A DNA stretch of 64,000 bases, taken from Membranipora membranacea. Taxonomy: Eukaryota > Bryozoa > Gymnolaemata > Cheilostomatida > Membraniporidae. The notes beneath the pieces were generated by a model, which did no database searches, was not told where the DNA came from, and was given only the letters and a program-made list of their open reading frames with translations. Positions 48,289-60,852 of this stretch are shown one piece after another. Every line of letters begins with the position of its first letter. Positions within the stretch are counted from its first letter, which is position 1. The stretch covers positions 17,360,001 to 17,424,000 of the forward strand of contig OU612073.1 in NCBI GenBank assembly GCA_914767715.1, read 5' to 3'. Both the position numbers and the translations under genes were made by a program.

Positions 48289-50729
48289 GTGAGTTAGTGT
48301 GAGAGATTTCAAGGTAGGTTGTAAAAAAAAATGTTCTGTGTCTTACCCTGTTTGGTGATTTTGGGTGGTTGATAGTGGACATTGGCAAAGTAAAGACATG
48401 TAAGTCCCAGGGGCCTATGATTACAGTAACTATTGATTCATTGGTTTTGAAATGACACCTTGACCAGTTGCTGACGATGGGTGAGTACGTGAGGACTTAT
48501 AACACTAGTTGTGATGAAGTCTTTAGACATTTTGAGACAGCCTTGCAACGGTAAGAAGGCTGTCTTGAGCACATTGTAGGCAGTTCCAAGATTGAGAAAC
48601 ATTTCACACAACAAAACAAATACTGGAAATCATTCATACACTCTTAACTTGGAACCATGGACTACAGAGTTTAATTTAAGTTAATAGAGTAGACGTAAGA
48701 ATGATGGTCCTTCTCTTCTGTCAGTAAGTACTGAGTTTAACTATTGCCAAGACCTCATCTAGATATCCTATAGAGTCAGTCATACCTACCACTCTTGGAA
48801 CTGCCTACAAACTCACCAATATAAACCAAATGAAATAATTGTGGTCTACTTAGTCTTAGTAGGGATAAATATCCTATATGCCCAGTGTTAGAAATGGCAA
48901 ATATAGGGTAGGAGGATGCCAACCAGGCAGGGGGCAGCCTGTGTATGTCTCGAACTGGCACATAGGATCAATTGGGAAGTAAGTTAGTAAGCTCACCCTG
49001 AACACTCCGTCAAAAAACTTTAGGCCAATTTTTGGTCAGCCATGTTGTTTGCTGTAGACTAGGACTGCAGTTACGGTTACTTAGGCTAGCACCAAAATCA
49101 TACTTGCATAAACACAATTGAATCTTTTGTATATGTGTACTGATTGAATATTTATATTTTGAGTAGATGTCTCTGATAGACCACACTGATCATGTGATAT
49201 ACTATTGCATGTATAATAGTGTAATCTCGAAATCAGTGTGCTGATAGACACTCAATTAATAATGCTCACTCATGATATGTAACGTTGGTGCCTCATTAAA
49301 TGCAGACTGAAGACAATTTCCAACTACAAATGTGTTCTGACAGTGAGTTTACATTCCCTCAGTATATGACTTTCAACAGTATCTTTTTATAGCTCTCAAA
49401 GCAACAGCCGGCAACACGTGGAAAAGGTGATGATTTGCTTATTCATATGGTGAGCTAGCCTGTTGTTGTGGACCATTGGGTGCTCAATAAGTAGAGAGAG
49501 CGGAGCTCAGATAATTCATATTCCCATGGTTTTATAATTGAATGATGAGCAGAATAAAACCGGTAAATATATAGCTCTAACACGGTTGGATTTCTTCTCC
49601 CCTGATCTCATAAATAGAACTTGGATGATGTACAAATATAGTACAACTATACCTAACAAGCCAATCAGCAAGTAGATTAATAATTGTACAATACATTTAC
49701 AACCACTGTTAGCAGTGTATAAAGCTTTTCAGTAGCCAGTTAGAGCAATGAACTAAACCATTCATTGGTTAGAGCAAGGAGTTAGAGCTCGGTTAGAGCT
49801 TGGTTAGAGCCAGTTGTTAATTTTCTTTCATCAGTTTAATTAACATTGAAACAGCAGCATTATACATCTTTATCAAAAGGTTGTTATTAATCCCTGGATC
49901 CGTGCATTCTGTGAACCAAAGCAGCGCTCATTCGGTGGCATTGTATCATCATCATCAGCTACTTTTATATGTATAATCAAATTTATGTAGACCAGCAGTA
50001 GAACCTTATAATGAATATAATAATAGACATTTCGAAGCCCTGCGATGAGGCCCACCCGAACAACCCACACGAATATGAGTGGTGCTGCCCGCTACCACCC
50101 GACGCCACACAACAAATCTTGTCAAGACAGGCTGAGAAATAAGGTTGTGAATTGAATGTATGTTGAGATAACCTTTTGTTGCAATTGCAATTTTACAGTA
50201 ATGGCTCTTCTCAATGTGGCAGAATGATCATTGAATTTTGTTACAATTAAGTGATGTTTTGAACAAAGTTCAAACTTGACCCGGCATATTTCCCATAATG
50301 CAGCTGTTTTAATTTACTGTATTTAATTCAAGTATTGAAGTTTTCTAAAAATTTATTATAATAGTATATTGAGAATAACTTTCTGAGCTCACAGACATTA
50401 GCATATACATAGAAAAACGAGTTGAATAAGAACATACAGGTGTACGGTGGTTCGTGTCCAAACTCAAGATTGTAGGCTACTTATTGTCTGGTTTGATCTA
50501 AGGGAAACTTTAGAATAACGATAAATAATGTAGCAACAATTGTGATGGTGTATATCATCAAAATTGTAGCTAATAATGTTCTAGACCCTGCTACGCCTAG
50601 GCAATTCGTACCACCTCTTGCATCAGTTTGTTGTTGCCTCAACCTGTCAATCCAAGTCAAACAACCCTGCAGGAATACAAGAGGTGCCCACAGAGTTACA
50701 AACTTTCCTGTAGTGCAGAGTTCACCAGA
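48289..50729. other. Intergenic region, unit 1
   Basis: About 2.4 kb without convincing coding frames. Near 49740-49815 a short degenerate tandem repeat (GTTAGAGC spaced by 8-20 bp) is visible. TTTATT at 50352-50357 gives AATAAA on the minus strand and may end the fucosyltransferase transcript. Confidence 0.4.
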
Positions 50730-52970
50730 TTAGCGCGTTGAGCAGTTCTGACTGGTTGTCATGATCACATCGGGCCTAGAAGTAGATGGTTTTTTCTGTG
50801 ATACGGTGTAGATAGGTATCCAATTAGGCATATAGAATTTTTCATTACTGAAGAACATGTCAAAGTCTGAGCCAGGTTTGGAGAAGTTAGCATGATAAAA
50901 CGTTTTACCGCCCGCTAGCCAGGCTGCCCACCATCCATAAGTTCCACCACTTGTTATAATGTGATCACATTTTGAGAGGGTTGCAAAGTCTTCGAACGCG
51001 GATCCGTGTAGGAAGTGTGTTTTGTGATTGGAGGTTATGTTGTTTGTAGAAAGCATTTCCTTTGCTTTAACGATAGAATCCGAGGCTACAATCAGTATAA
51101 TGTCATTGTTATTGAAAGTTTGTATTGCCATGTCAATCGCATCTTTGTAGAAGTCTTGTTGAGCCATGACATACCCATAATCAAGCGTCCACTTTTCAGT
51201 CAGATCACCAATCCTCATATGAACCCCTACAGTGATAACCTGTTTCGCATTCAGGATATCTTTGGCTTTGGCAATCGTCTCTCTGGCATACTTTTCATAC
51301 CGGGGGGTGAATTTGAACACTTGGCGCACTGCTTTCTGTTGCTTAGAAGTCTGCATATATTGCCATGATTGGCGATACCCACCTACTGTATAGTTTACTT
51401 TAGCCTTGTAGTAGTTAGATTCATATTTGAAAAATTCGTACTCGGGAAGGTACCACCACTTTTGTAGAACTTCCGCTCGTATTAGTGGTGCGCTGCTATT
51501 GAAATATTGAAAAACATCTCTCAATTTGTCTGACCAGCTACAATCCGACTCCTTTTTTGCGGTTAGTTCATTTTGGATGAGAACTAAAGTGGCGTTGTGC
51601 TCATAGGCAGCAGTTATTGCAGGCACCAGCATGAACATTTTATTTCCAAGTCGACTCTCTCCACACATCCATTCTAAATAAATAAAGATTATGCTCTTAA
51701 TTGGCAACATACTGGGCTGAATCAATTAGCTTAGATGAACTCGAGGTCATTAGATTTCTAGAAACATAGCACATTTCAACACTTAGTCCATCTGTCCTAT
51801 CTATTTTAACCTACATTATCCCCTATTTAATTGATTCCAAGTAGGCCCTACATAGCTCTACATAAAAGCAAAGTTGTTTCGGTAGCTGGCATGAAGATTT
51901 ATAGCATACAATCAACTAATGGTGTGGTAGTTCTTATACTGAGGAAACTAAATTTACTAGTGGTATCAGCTCAATGGATTGCAATCCACTAAAAGGGTAT
52001 AAAAGCGCTCATCCAGTCATATAAAATTCAAATGGGGTTAGCAGCATTCAAATTCTTCCTGCTTTTTCGGAAATAAGAGGAGCAGTAATGAATTTTATTA
52101 ATGGGACTGGGATGTTCTGAAGCAGAATTGTGTGATCCACATGCCCAATTAAGTTTTATTCCAAAAATTGCATCGAAAAGTTGTGAAAATACATAAAATT
52201 CGCCCAGTTCCCATGATTAAAAATCAAACGCTTCAAATTATACGTGTCTGATATAACCTATTAATTCTAACCGACATGTTAAGTCAACACATCCTCGATC
52301 TACCATATTTACCTTTGTGTACTGTTATAAGTTGTTTCCCCATAAGACAAGCATCACAGTCTTTCCCACCACTCAAGGTAATATGAGGTTTCCTCCATGA
52401 TTTGATTCCCACCAGAGCAGTATCTGCTATTCTATGATTTGCAGCTGTGCCTGCTTTCGTTAGTGACGGACGAGGCTTTTCAGAGTTTTGATCAGTTAAG
52501 TCATCTACCTCAATGTGAAGCGCAACTGTTGAATTAAGTGTCTCTTTGGTAGTCAATGTTTTCGACACTTGAGGTTTTGGACTTGATTCTAATTTTGAGT
52601 CTGTTACCATTTGTTCGCTTATGGTTTCTGCATATCCCAATACGGACGTTCTTGCACCAGTAGGTTGTTGAGGATGCAAGATACTTGAGTGAACAGCTCG
52701 ATGATCATTTTTAGGTTTCAGGATATTATAAAGTTGAGATTCCAAAACTATAGGCTTCAAGTTTCCAACTGGGATATTTGTAGTCATATTTTGATGACAT
52801 AGCCGTTCACATCCAGCTGTTAGCATCAGGCATTCACAACTGGAGGTATATTGGGTTCTTGTAAGCCGTGTATACGGCTTCCGATTGAAGACCATGAAGA
52901 GCGAGGTAATGCATAGCACCATTACGGCTGCCAGAGGCCATTGCTGTCTTGTCCTTGTAAGGCCCTCCAC
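50730..52970 (-). CDS. Alpha-1,2-fucosyltransferase-like, GT11 family (copy 1)
   Basis: Type II Golgi glycosyltransferase predicted to transfer fucose from GDP-fucose to galactose in alpha-1,2 linkage. Two exons on the complement, 52970-52313 and 51673-50730, GT-AG, phase 1; 533 residues. Domains: short cytoplasmic N-terminus, one membrane anchor (about 11-28, WPLAAVMVLCITSLFMVF), a long Ser/Thr-rich stem to about 218, then the catalytic domain. GT11 motifs: SRLGNKMFML near 224, VGVHMRIGDL at 368-377 (usual form HVRRGD), and ITSGGTYGWWAAWLAGG at 459-475 (usual form S-x-STFGWWAAYL). N-glycosylation sites such as NAT and NYT are present. The exon-1 frame runs on for eight codons past the donor, which is why an unspliced frame appears. 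Longer than vertebrate FUT1/FUT2 (about 340-365) because of the stem. Family is confident; acceptor and linkage are inferred. Confidence 0.9.
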
Positions 52971-54275
52971 CTTAAATAGAATTAAATAAAATAAATTAAG
53001 TCATTGATTCGAGAGAGAGTAGTTTAGTTTCATCGTCTTAAATGGTTTACAGACCTTAGGCAATGTTGAGTAGTTTCCCTACATTCTGAGTTGTCCCCCC
53101 CCCCTCTACTCATAACCTGCGGTTGATCATTTGTGAGCCATTATTTACAATTCAATCAACAACTTGGTGATCTTGTGTCAAGAGTAAAATAATATATAAT
53201 AATTACAATAATAATATAATATATAATAAGAACACAAATCACAATAGAGACAGCAGAACAAAGAAATCATCAATAGGTGAGAAATATGCTATCAAATTAT
53301 TTTTACCATGGCTATTTATATATCTCTGACTCTCTGTTTAACAACCAGCTATCACACCTCAGAGCTCCTGAATGCACTAACATTCATGTAAAAAAATATA
53401 CTTGGTAAAGATGCTGGACGGCAATCAAATATTGTGAAGGAGAGCTGCCCACTCCATATCCCCCCATAGGTGAAACACTTACATAATACACAAAGAGAAA
53501 CCCCCTACCCCCCACAGTTTGGCATCAGGTCTCACATATACTAATCAGCACCATCTTAAAGAGCCAAACATGCTTCTTTTGTTTATTACAAGTGATTGAC
53601 GTCATCATAGATTTGATCAGTGTTAGCATTTTTTATCACTTTTGATAAGAGGATCAAGCACCCATCAGGGGGTATTTCAGTAACAATATACACTAGCTAG
53701 ACTGTGTGCCATATCTTCTACTGTATTGTTAATTAGTAGCCCCCAACTCTACCTCCATGATATTAAATCAATTGGGAGTCACGCTTACATCTAGTGCTGT
53801 GCCACTTGATGCTTTGACGCCTACCTATAGATAAATAAGTCATAAGTTCTAGTGCTGCACCACAATGTGCTTAGATGACTTTCCACCGACCATAATAAGA
53901 AACTAGTACTACAGTAGTTAAAGCAATCTAACTGTGTTGTGATTGCTGGGAGCGACATTTCATTATCAACCACTTTACCACTGTTGGGAGCTTGTACTAC
54001 AGAGATTATGAGAGATTAATCAACCTTTTCATGGAAATATTGTGAACAGAATGAGTACCCCCAAGGACTAGCCCCCCCCCCCCTACCTTTATTGAATGAA
54101 GTGTTTATGTGGGAAAGTGGTGTGCCATCACAACAGCAAGTCAACTCCCTCTTTTTCGTGGTCCAAGTGCTTAGATGGCTGCAATGCTAGTTAGTGGCAT
54201 TGCATTTTCAAACACTCATGAGTGATGCCAATATCTAGGAATTGCAGCCGTTGAGCACTTAGACTATCTTTTTTT
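52971..54275. other. Upstream region of fucosyltransferase copy 1
   Basis: No gene. Contains an AT-only stretch of TAATAATATA units (about 53188-53229) and two C-runs (about 53096-53107 and 54070-54083). Its left part should hold the promoter of fucosyltransferase copy 1. Confidence 0.4.
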
Positions 54276-54418
54276 GTACTGTTGACGCTTGTTCTGCTGA
54301 AGTTATCTGAGCTTTGCCTCTGTATGTCATGCTCATGTTCAGGCCTTGGTGTATCGCTCACTGAACCCTCGTAGTCATTATCGTCTGAGTCTGGAGTCAC
54401 TTCCCCTTCGTCGTCCAT
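54276..54418 (-). pseudogene. Duplicated 5' part of NEK exon 1
   Basis: Copies the NEK ATG (at 54418) and the first 47 codons, MDDEGEVTPDSDDND through SVNST, then the duplication boundary replaces the rest of exon 1 and its donor. The frame continues through unrelated DNA for 27 more codons to a stop at 54191. It lacks every kinase exon. The DNA above it duplicates the NEK upstream region, so it may still be transcribed toward fucosyltransferase copy 1. Confidence 0.9.
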
Positions 54419-57400
54419 AACAATTGATATTCGAATTACGACACAGGGAGGGATGATAATTTGAAGTCCTAGTAATAGTACCTGTAAAACTCATTAAAGT
54501 TATGTTTGCTAGTCCAGATATTTGGAAGTGTAATGACTGATAGTTGTACACAACTATGACCCTCTAACATCTTCAATTTGCTACTATATTGAAGCCATAG
54601 CATCTATTGGTAGGCCTATGCTGTTTTGTCATCATTGCATGACTAGCCTCAAGTCATCAGATGCTGATTGATTTTCTTGAAAATTACTCGAAACAAAACT
54701 TGATCAGCAATTGCTTTCAGAGCAAGAAATGTACCAGTGTGGGATAATGGTTGTCAACATGATCAAGACTTATGGTGGCTGTGAGCATACACAATTTGAT
54801 TTACAGTAATTAAGAATGAGTTTATGAACTTCAATTGCTAATATAGTGTAGTAGCGCGACCAAAGTTTATTTTTGTCGGACTCTGACTGACTAACCTAAC
54901 TAATCCTAGAGTGTTTTTGGTTAGAAGTGGCTCTACATGGAAGAATCTATAGACCTTTGAATTGAAACTGCAAACAGGTGCTGTCAACCAATGTGGCAAG
55001 ATGTGTTAGTGGTTGTAAGTTGACTTGTAGGATGTTACTACATTGGCACCCACTACAAAATAACCCAGTTGTGCAAGGTGCATAACATAAAACCAATGAC
55101 AATCAAATGCTGAGGGTGTATTTCATTTTTTTTCAGGGTGATGATCATGGTCTATGAATTTTGATGCAATAGGTCACCAGTCTACCTTATAACGTCTCAA
55201 GACAGCATTACTATATCTCAAGACTACCGATCATGGACATCTCAAGACTCCCTTACACGCCTTAAGACCAGCCTCAAAAGGCCTCAGTACTATCCTACAT
55301 CTTCACAAGACAGTTGAGTGACTGTGTTTTATAACCCTTCACGCACCCTTTGTGAGTAAGTGGGCATTGAAACCTTTCAGAGCATATAAATAAATGCAAA
55401 GACCCTACCGGCAACCAGCATCATATTGCAACACCTCTTGTATCATAGCAAGTCATCGGAAATCACCTAGGCACGGTGGTATGTTAGGAAAACATCTAGG
55501 AAATGTGGTCACCAGGATTACGATATTGCAATGATAATGTAGTTCCTGTTGGTATGTCGAAACATGAGACAGCAACTAGAGGCCTACTACACAACTGCTA
55601 TTGGTCTTGAATATGTCTATCACAGCTTCACTTCAAAACCTTGTGCTCCTGGTAATGTTTGACTGTCCCTGGTTATTTGTTCTTCAACTTAAAACTAGGA
55701 GGGAATCAGTCAGACGTTGCCACTGACTTTGGTGACGGATGTCATTGATGTGGACCAGTCACCCAAGTATACTACTACTACTACTACTACTACTCGTTAC
55801 AATTCATTTATCAGTTCTGACAGGACACCTTGAAAAATCATATGACGTGTTGTAATGCAGTCTTGAGAAAATTGCAAGACAGAATCTTGAGGCGTTGCTA
55901 GACAGTGTTGAGATGATGTATGCAGTCCTATGATGTACTGTTGTAAAGTCCTAATGCCTAATACCTCCTTCCTCTTTCATTTGCTTCAGGTTTGAAGGTT
56001 CTAGCACAAACAGAGCTGACTTTATGGACCAGAGAAAAAAGATGCCTCTACAAAATTCACAAAAACCTGAAAGTGAATTTTGTAGAGGCACCTTTTTACT
56101 CTGGTCCATAAAGTCAGCTCTGTTTGTGCTAGAAGCTTCAAACCTGAAGCAAATGAAAGAGGAAGGAGGTGTGAGTTAGTGTGAGAGATTTCAAGGTAGG
56201 TTGTAAAAAAAAATGTTCTGTGTCTTACCCTGTTTGGTGATTTTGGGTGGTTGATAGTGGACATTGGCAAAGTAAAGACATGTAAGTCCCAGGGGCCTAT
56301 GATTACAGTAACTATTGATTCATTGGTTTTGAAATGACACCTTGACCAGTTGCTGACGATGGGTGAGTACGTGAGGACTTATAACACTAGTTGTGATGAA
56401 GTCTTTAGACATTTTGAGACAGCCTTGCAACGGTAAGAAGGCTGTCTTGAGCACATTGTAGGCAGTTCCAAGATTGAGAAACATTTCACACAACAAAACA
56501 AATACTGGAAATCATTCATACACTCTTAACTTGGAACCATGGACTACAGAGTTTAATTTAAGTTAATAGAGTAGACGTAAGAATGATGGTCCTTCTCTTC
56601 TGTCAGTAAGTACTGAGTTTAACTATTGCCAAGACCTCATCTAGATATCCTATAGAGTCAGTCATACCTACCACTCTTGGAACTGCCTACAAACTCACCA
56701 ATATAAACCAAATGAAATAATTGTGGTCTACTTAGTCTTAGTAGGGATAAATATCCTATATGCCCAGTGTTAGAAATGGCAAATATAGGGTAGGAGGATG
56801 CCAACCAGGCAGGGGGCAGCCTGTGTATGTCTCGAACTGGCACATAGGATCAATTGGGAAGTAAGTTAGTAAGCTCACCCTGAACACTCCGTCAAAAAAC
56901 TTTAGGCCAATTTTTGGTCAGCCATGTTGTTTGCTGTAGACTAGGACTGCAGTTACGGTTACTTAGGCTAGCACCAAAATCATACTTGCATAAACACAAT
57001 TGAATCTTTTGTATATGTGTACTGATTGAATATTTATATTTTGAGTAGATGTCTCTGATAGACCACACTGATCATGTGATATACTATTGCATGTATAATA
57101 GTGTAATCTCGAAATCAGTGTGCTGATAGACACTCAATTAATAATGCTCACTCATGATATGTAACGTTGGTGCCTCATTAAATGCAGACTGAAGACAATT
57201 TCCAACTACAAATGTGTTCTGACAGTGAGTTTACATTCCCTCAGTATATGACTTTCAACAGTATCTTTTTATAGCTCTCAAAGCAACAGCCGGCAACACG
57301 TGGAAAAGGTGATGATTTGCTTATTCATATGGTGAGCTAGCCTGTTGTTGTGGACCATTGGGTGCTCAATAAGTAGAGAGAGCGGAGCTCAGATAATTCA

Positions 57401-58611
57401 TATTCCCATGGTTTTATAATTGAATGATGAGCAGAATAAAACCGGTAAATATATAGCTCTAACACGGTTGGATTTCTTCTCCCCTGATCTCATAAATAGA
57501 ACTTGGATGATGTACAAATATAGTACAACTATACCTAACAAGCCAATCAGCAAGTAGATTAATAATTGTACAATACATTTACAACCACTGTTAGCAGTGT
57601 ATAAAGCTTTTCAGTAGCCAGTTAGAGCAATGAACTAAACCATTCATTGGTTAGAGCAAGGAGTTAGAGCTCGGTTAGAGCTTGGTTAGAGCCAGTTGTT
57701 AATTTTCTTTCATCAGTTTAATTAACATTGAAACAGCAGCATTATACATCTTTATCAAAAGGTTGTTATTAATCCCTGGATCCGTGCATTCTGTGAACCA
57801 AAGCAGCGCTCATTCGGTGGCATTGTATCATCATCATCAGCTACTTTTATATGTATAATCAAATTTATGTAGACCAGCAGTAGAACCTTATAATGAATAT
57901 AATAATAGACATTTCGAAGCCCTGCGATGAGGCCCACCCGAACAACCCACACGAATATGAGTGGTGCTGCCCGCTACCACCCGACGCCACACAACAAATC
58001 TTGTCAAGACAGGCTGAGAAATAAGGTTGTGAATTGAATGTATGTTGAGATAACCTTTTGTTGCAATTGCAATTTTACAGTAATGGCTCTTCTCAATGTG
58101 GCAGAATGATCATTGAATTTTGTTACAATTAAGTGATGTTTTGAACAAAGTTCAAACTTGACCCGGCATATTTCCCATAATGCAGCTGTTTTAATTTACT
58201 GTATTTAATTCAAGTATTGAAGTTTTCTAAAAATTTATTATAATAGTATATTGAGAATAACTTTCTGAGCTCACAGACATTAGCATATACATAGAAAAAC
58301 GAGTTGAATAAGAACATACAGGTGTACGGTGGTTCGTGTCCAAACTCAAGATTGTAGGCTACTTATTGTCTGGTTTGATCTAAGGGAAACTTTAGAATAA
58401 CGATAAATAATGTAGCAACAATTGTGATGGTGTATATCATCAAAATTGTAGCTAATAATGTTCTAGACCCTGCTACGCCTAGGCAATTCGTACCACCTCT
58501 TGCATCAGTTTGTTGTTGCCTCAACCTGTCAATCCAAGTCAAACAACCCTGCAGGAATACAAGAGGTGCCCACAGAGTTACAAACTTTCCTGTAGTGCAG
58601 AGTTCACCAGA
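54419..58611. other. Intergenic region, unit 2
   Basis: Copy of 46537-50729: the duplicated NEK upstream region, CTCAAGAC-type phrases, TAC microsatellite (about 55770-55796), palindrome and GTTAGAGC repeats. No additional gene. Confidence 0.5.
55963..56170. repeat. 208-bp near-perfect palindrome (unit 2)
   Basis: Second copy of the 48081-48288 hairpin, identical as far as I can read. Confidence 0.9.
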
Positions 58612-60852
58612 TTAGCGCGTTGAGCAGTTCTGACTGGTTGTCATGATCACATCGGGCCTAGAAGTAGATGGTTTTTTCTGTGATACGGTGTAGATAGGTA
58701 TCCAATTAGGCATATAGAATTTTTCATTACTGAAGAACATGTCAAAGTCTGAGCCAGGTTTGGAGAAGTTAGCATGATAAAACGTTTTACCGCCCGCTAG
58801 CCAGGCTGCCCACCATCCATAAGTTCCACCACTTGTTATAATGTGATCACATTTTGAGAGGGTTGCAAAGTCTTCGAACGCGGATCCGTGTAGGAAGTGT
58901 GTTTTGTGATTGGAGGTTATGTTGTTTGTAGAAAGCATTTCCTTTGCTTTAACGATAGAATCCGAGGCTACAATCAGTATAATGTCATTGTTATTGAAAG
59001 TTTGTATTGCCATGTCAATCGCATCTTTGTAGAAGTCTTGTTGAGCCATGACATACCCATAATCAAGCGTCCACTTTTCAGTCAGATCACCAATCCTCAT
59101 ATGAACCCCTACAGTGATAACCTGTTTCGCATTCAGGATATCTTTGGCTTTGGCAATCGTCTCTCTGGCATACTTTTCATACCGGGGGGTGAATTTGAAC
59201 ACTTGGCGCACTGCTTTCTGTTGCTTAGAAGTCTGCATATATTGCCATGATTGGCGATACCCACCTACTGTATAGTTTACTTTAGCCTTGTAGTAGTTAG
59301 ATTCATATTTGAAAAATTCGTACTCGGGAAGGTACCACCACTTTTGTAGAACTTCCGCTCGTATTAGTGGTGCGCTGCTATTGAAATATTGAAAAACATC
59401 TCTCAATTTGTCTGACCAGCTACAATCCGACTCCTTTTTTGCGGTTAGTTCATTTTGGATGAGAACTAAAGTGGCGTTGTGCTCATAGGCAGCAGTTATT
59501 GCAGGCACCAGCATGAACATTTTATTTCCAAGTCGACTCTCTCCACACATCCATTCTAAATAAATAAAGATTATGCTCTTAATTGGCAACATACTGGGCT
59601 GAATCAATTAGCTTAGATGAACTCGAGGTCATTAGATTTCTAGAAACATAGCACATTTCAACACTTAGTCCATCTGTCCTATCTATTTTAACCTACATTA
59701 TCCCCTATTTAATTGATTCCAAGTAGGCCCTACATAGCTCTACATAAAAGCAAAGTTGTTTCGGTAGCTGGCATGAAGATTTATAGCATACAATCAACTA
59801 ATGGTGTGGTAGTTCTTATACTGAGGAAACTAAATTTACTAGTGGTATCAGCTCAATGGATTGCAATCCACTAAAAGGGTATAAAAGCGCTCATCCAGTC
59901 ATATAAAATTCAAATGGGGTTAGCAGCATTCAAATTCTTCCTGCTTTTTCGGAAATAAGAGGAGCAGTAATGAATTTTATTAATGGGACTGGGATGTTCT
60001 GAAGCAGAATTGTGTGATCCACATGCCCAATTAAGTTTTATTCCAAAAATTGCATCGAAAAGTTGTGAAAATACATAAAATTCGCCCAGTTCCCATGATT
60101 AAAAATCAAACGCTTCAAATTATACGTGTCTGATATAACCTATTAATTCTAACCGACATGTTAAGTCAACACATCCTCGATCTACCATATTTACCTTTGT
60201 GTACTGTTATAAGTTGTTTCCCCATAAGACAAGCATCACAGTCTTTCCCACCACTCAAGGTAATATGAGGTTTCCTCCATGATTTGATTCCCACCAGAGC
60301 AGTATCTGCTATTCTATGATTTGCAGCTGTGCCTGCTTTCGTTAGTGACGGACGAGGCTTTTCAGAGTTTTGATCAGTTAAGTCATCTACCTCAATGTGA
60401 AGCGCAACTGTTGAATTAAGTGTCTCTTTGGTAGTCAATGTTTTCGACACTTGAGGTTTTGGACTTGATTCTAATTTTGAGTCTGTTACCATTTGTTCGC
60501 TTATGGTTTCTGCATATCCCAATACGGACGTTCTTGCACCAGTAGGTTGTTGAGGATGCAAGATACTTGAGTGAACAGCTCGATGATCATTTTTAGGTTT
60601 CAGGATATTATAAAGTTGAGATTCCAAAACTATAGGCTTCAAGTTTCCAACTGGGATATTTGTAGTCATATTTTGATGACATAGCCGTTCACATCCAGCT
60701 GTTAGCATCAGGCATTCACAACTGGAGGTATATTGGGTTCTTGTAAGCCGTGTATACGGCTTCCGATTGAAGACCATGAAGAGCGAGGTAATGCATAGCA
60801 CCATTACGGCTGCCAGAGGCCATTGCTGTCTTGTCCTTGTAAGGCCCTCCAC
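58612..60852 (-). CDS. Alpha-1,2-fucosyltransferase-like, GT11 family (copy 2)
   Basis: Exons on the complement 60852-60195 and 59555-58612, the same structure, intron and predicted 533-residue protein as copy 1; the two translated frames are identical. Its upstream DNA matches copy 1 as far as 62157 (about 1.3 kb) and then becomes unique, whereas copy 1 is preceded by the duplicated NEK start region. The two copies may therefore be regulated differently despite identical proteins. Confidence 0.9.

Larger units (their letters stand above)
46394..54275. repeat. Tandem duplication, unit 1 (7882 bp)
   Basis: Aligns to 54276-62157 at a constant offset of 7882 bp through coding, intronic and intergenic DNA. 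The only difference I noticed is C in unit 1 against T in unit 2 near 47602/55484. Unit 1 begins inside NEK exon 1 and ends at a T-run (TCTTTTTTTG); the junction shares only GT. Contains the 5' part of NEK exon 1, a palindrome, a TAC microsatellite and one fucosyltransferase gene. Confidence 0.97.

Noticed and set aside
48140-48388. Minus-strand 82-residue frame (also at 56022-56270)
   Set aside because: Arises from reading through the palindrome; no domain and no splice support.
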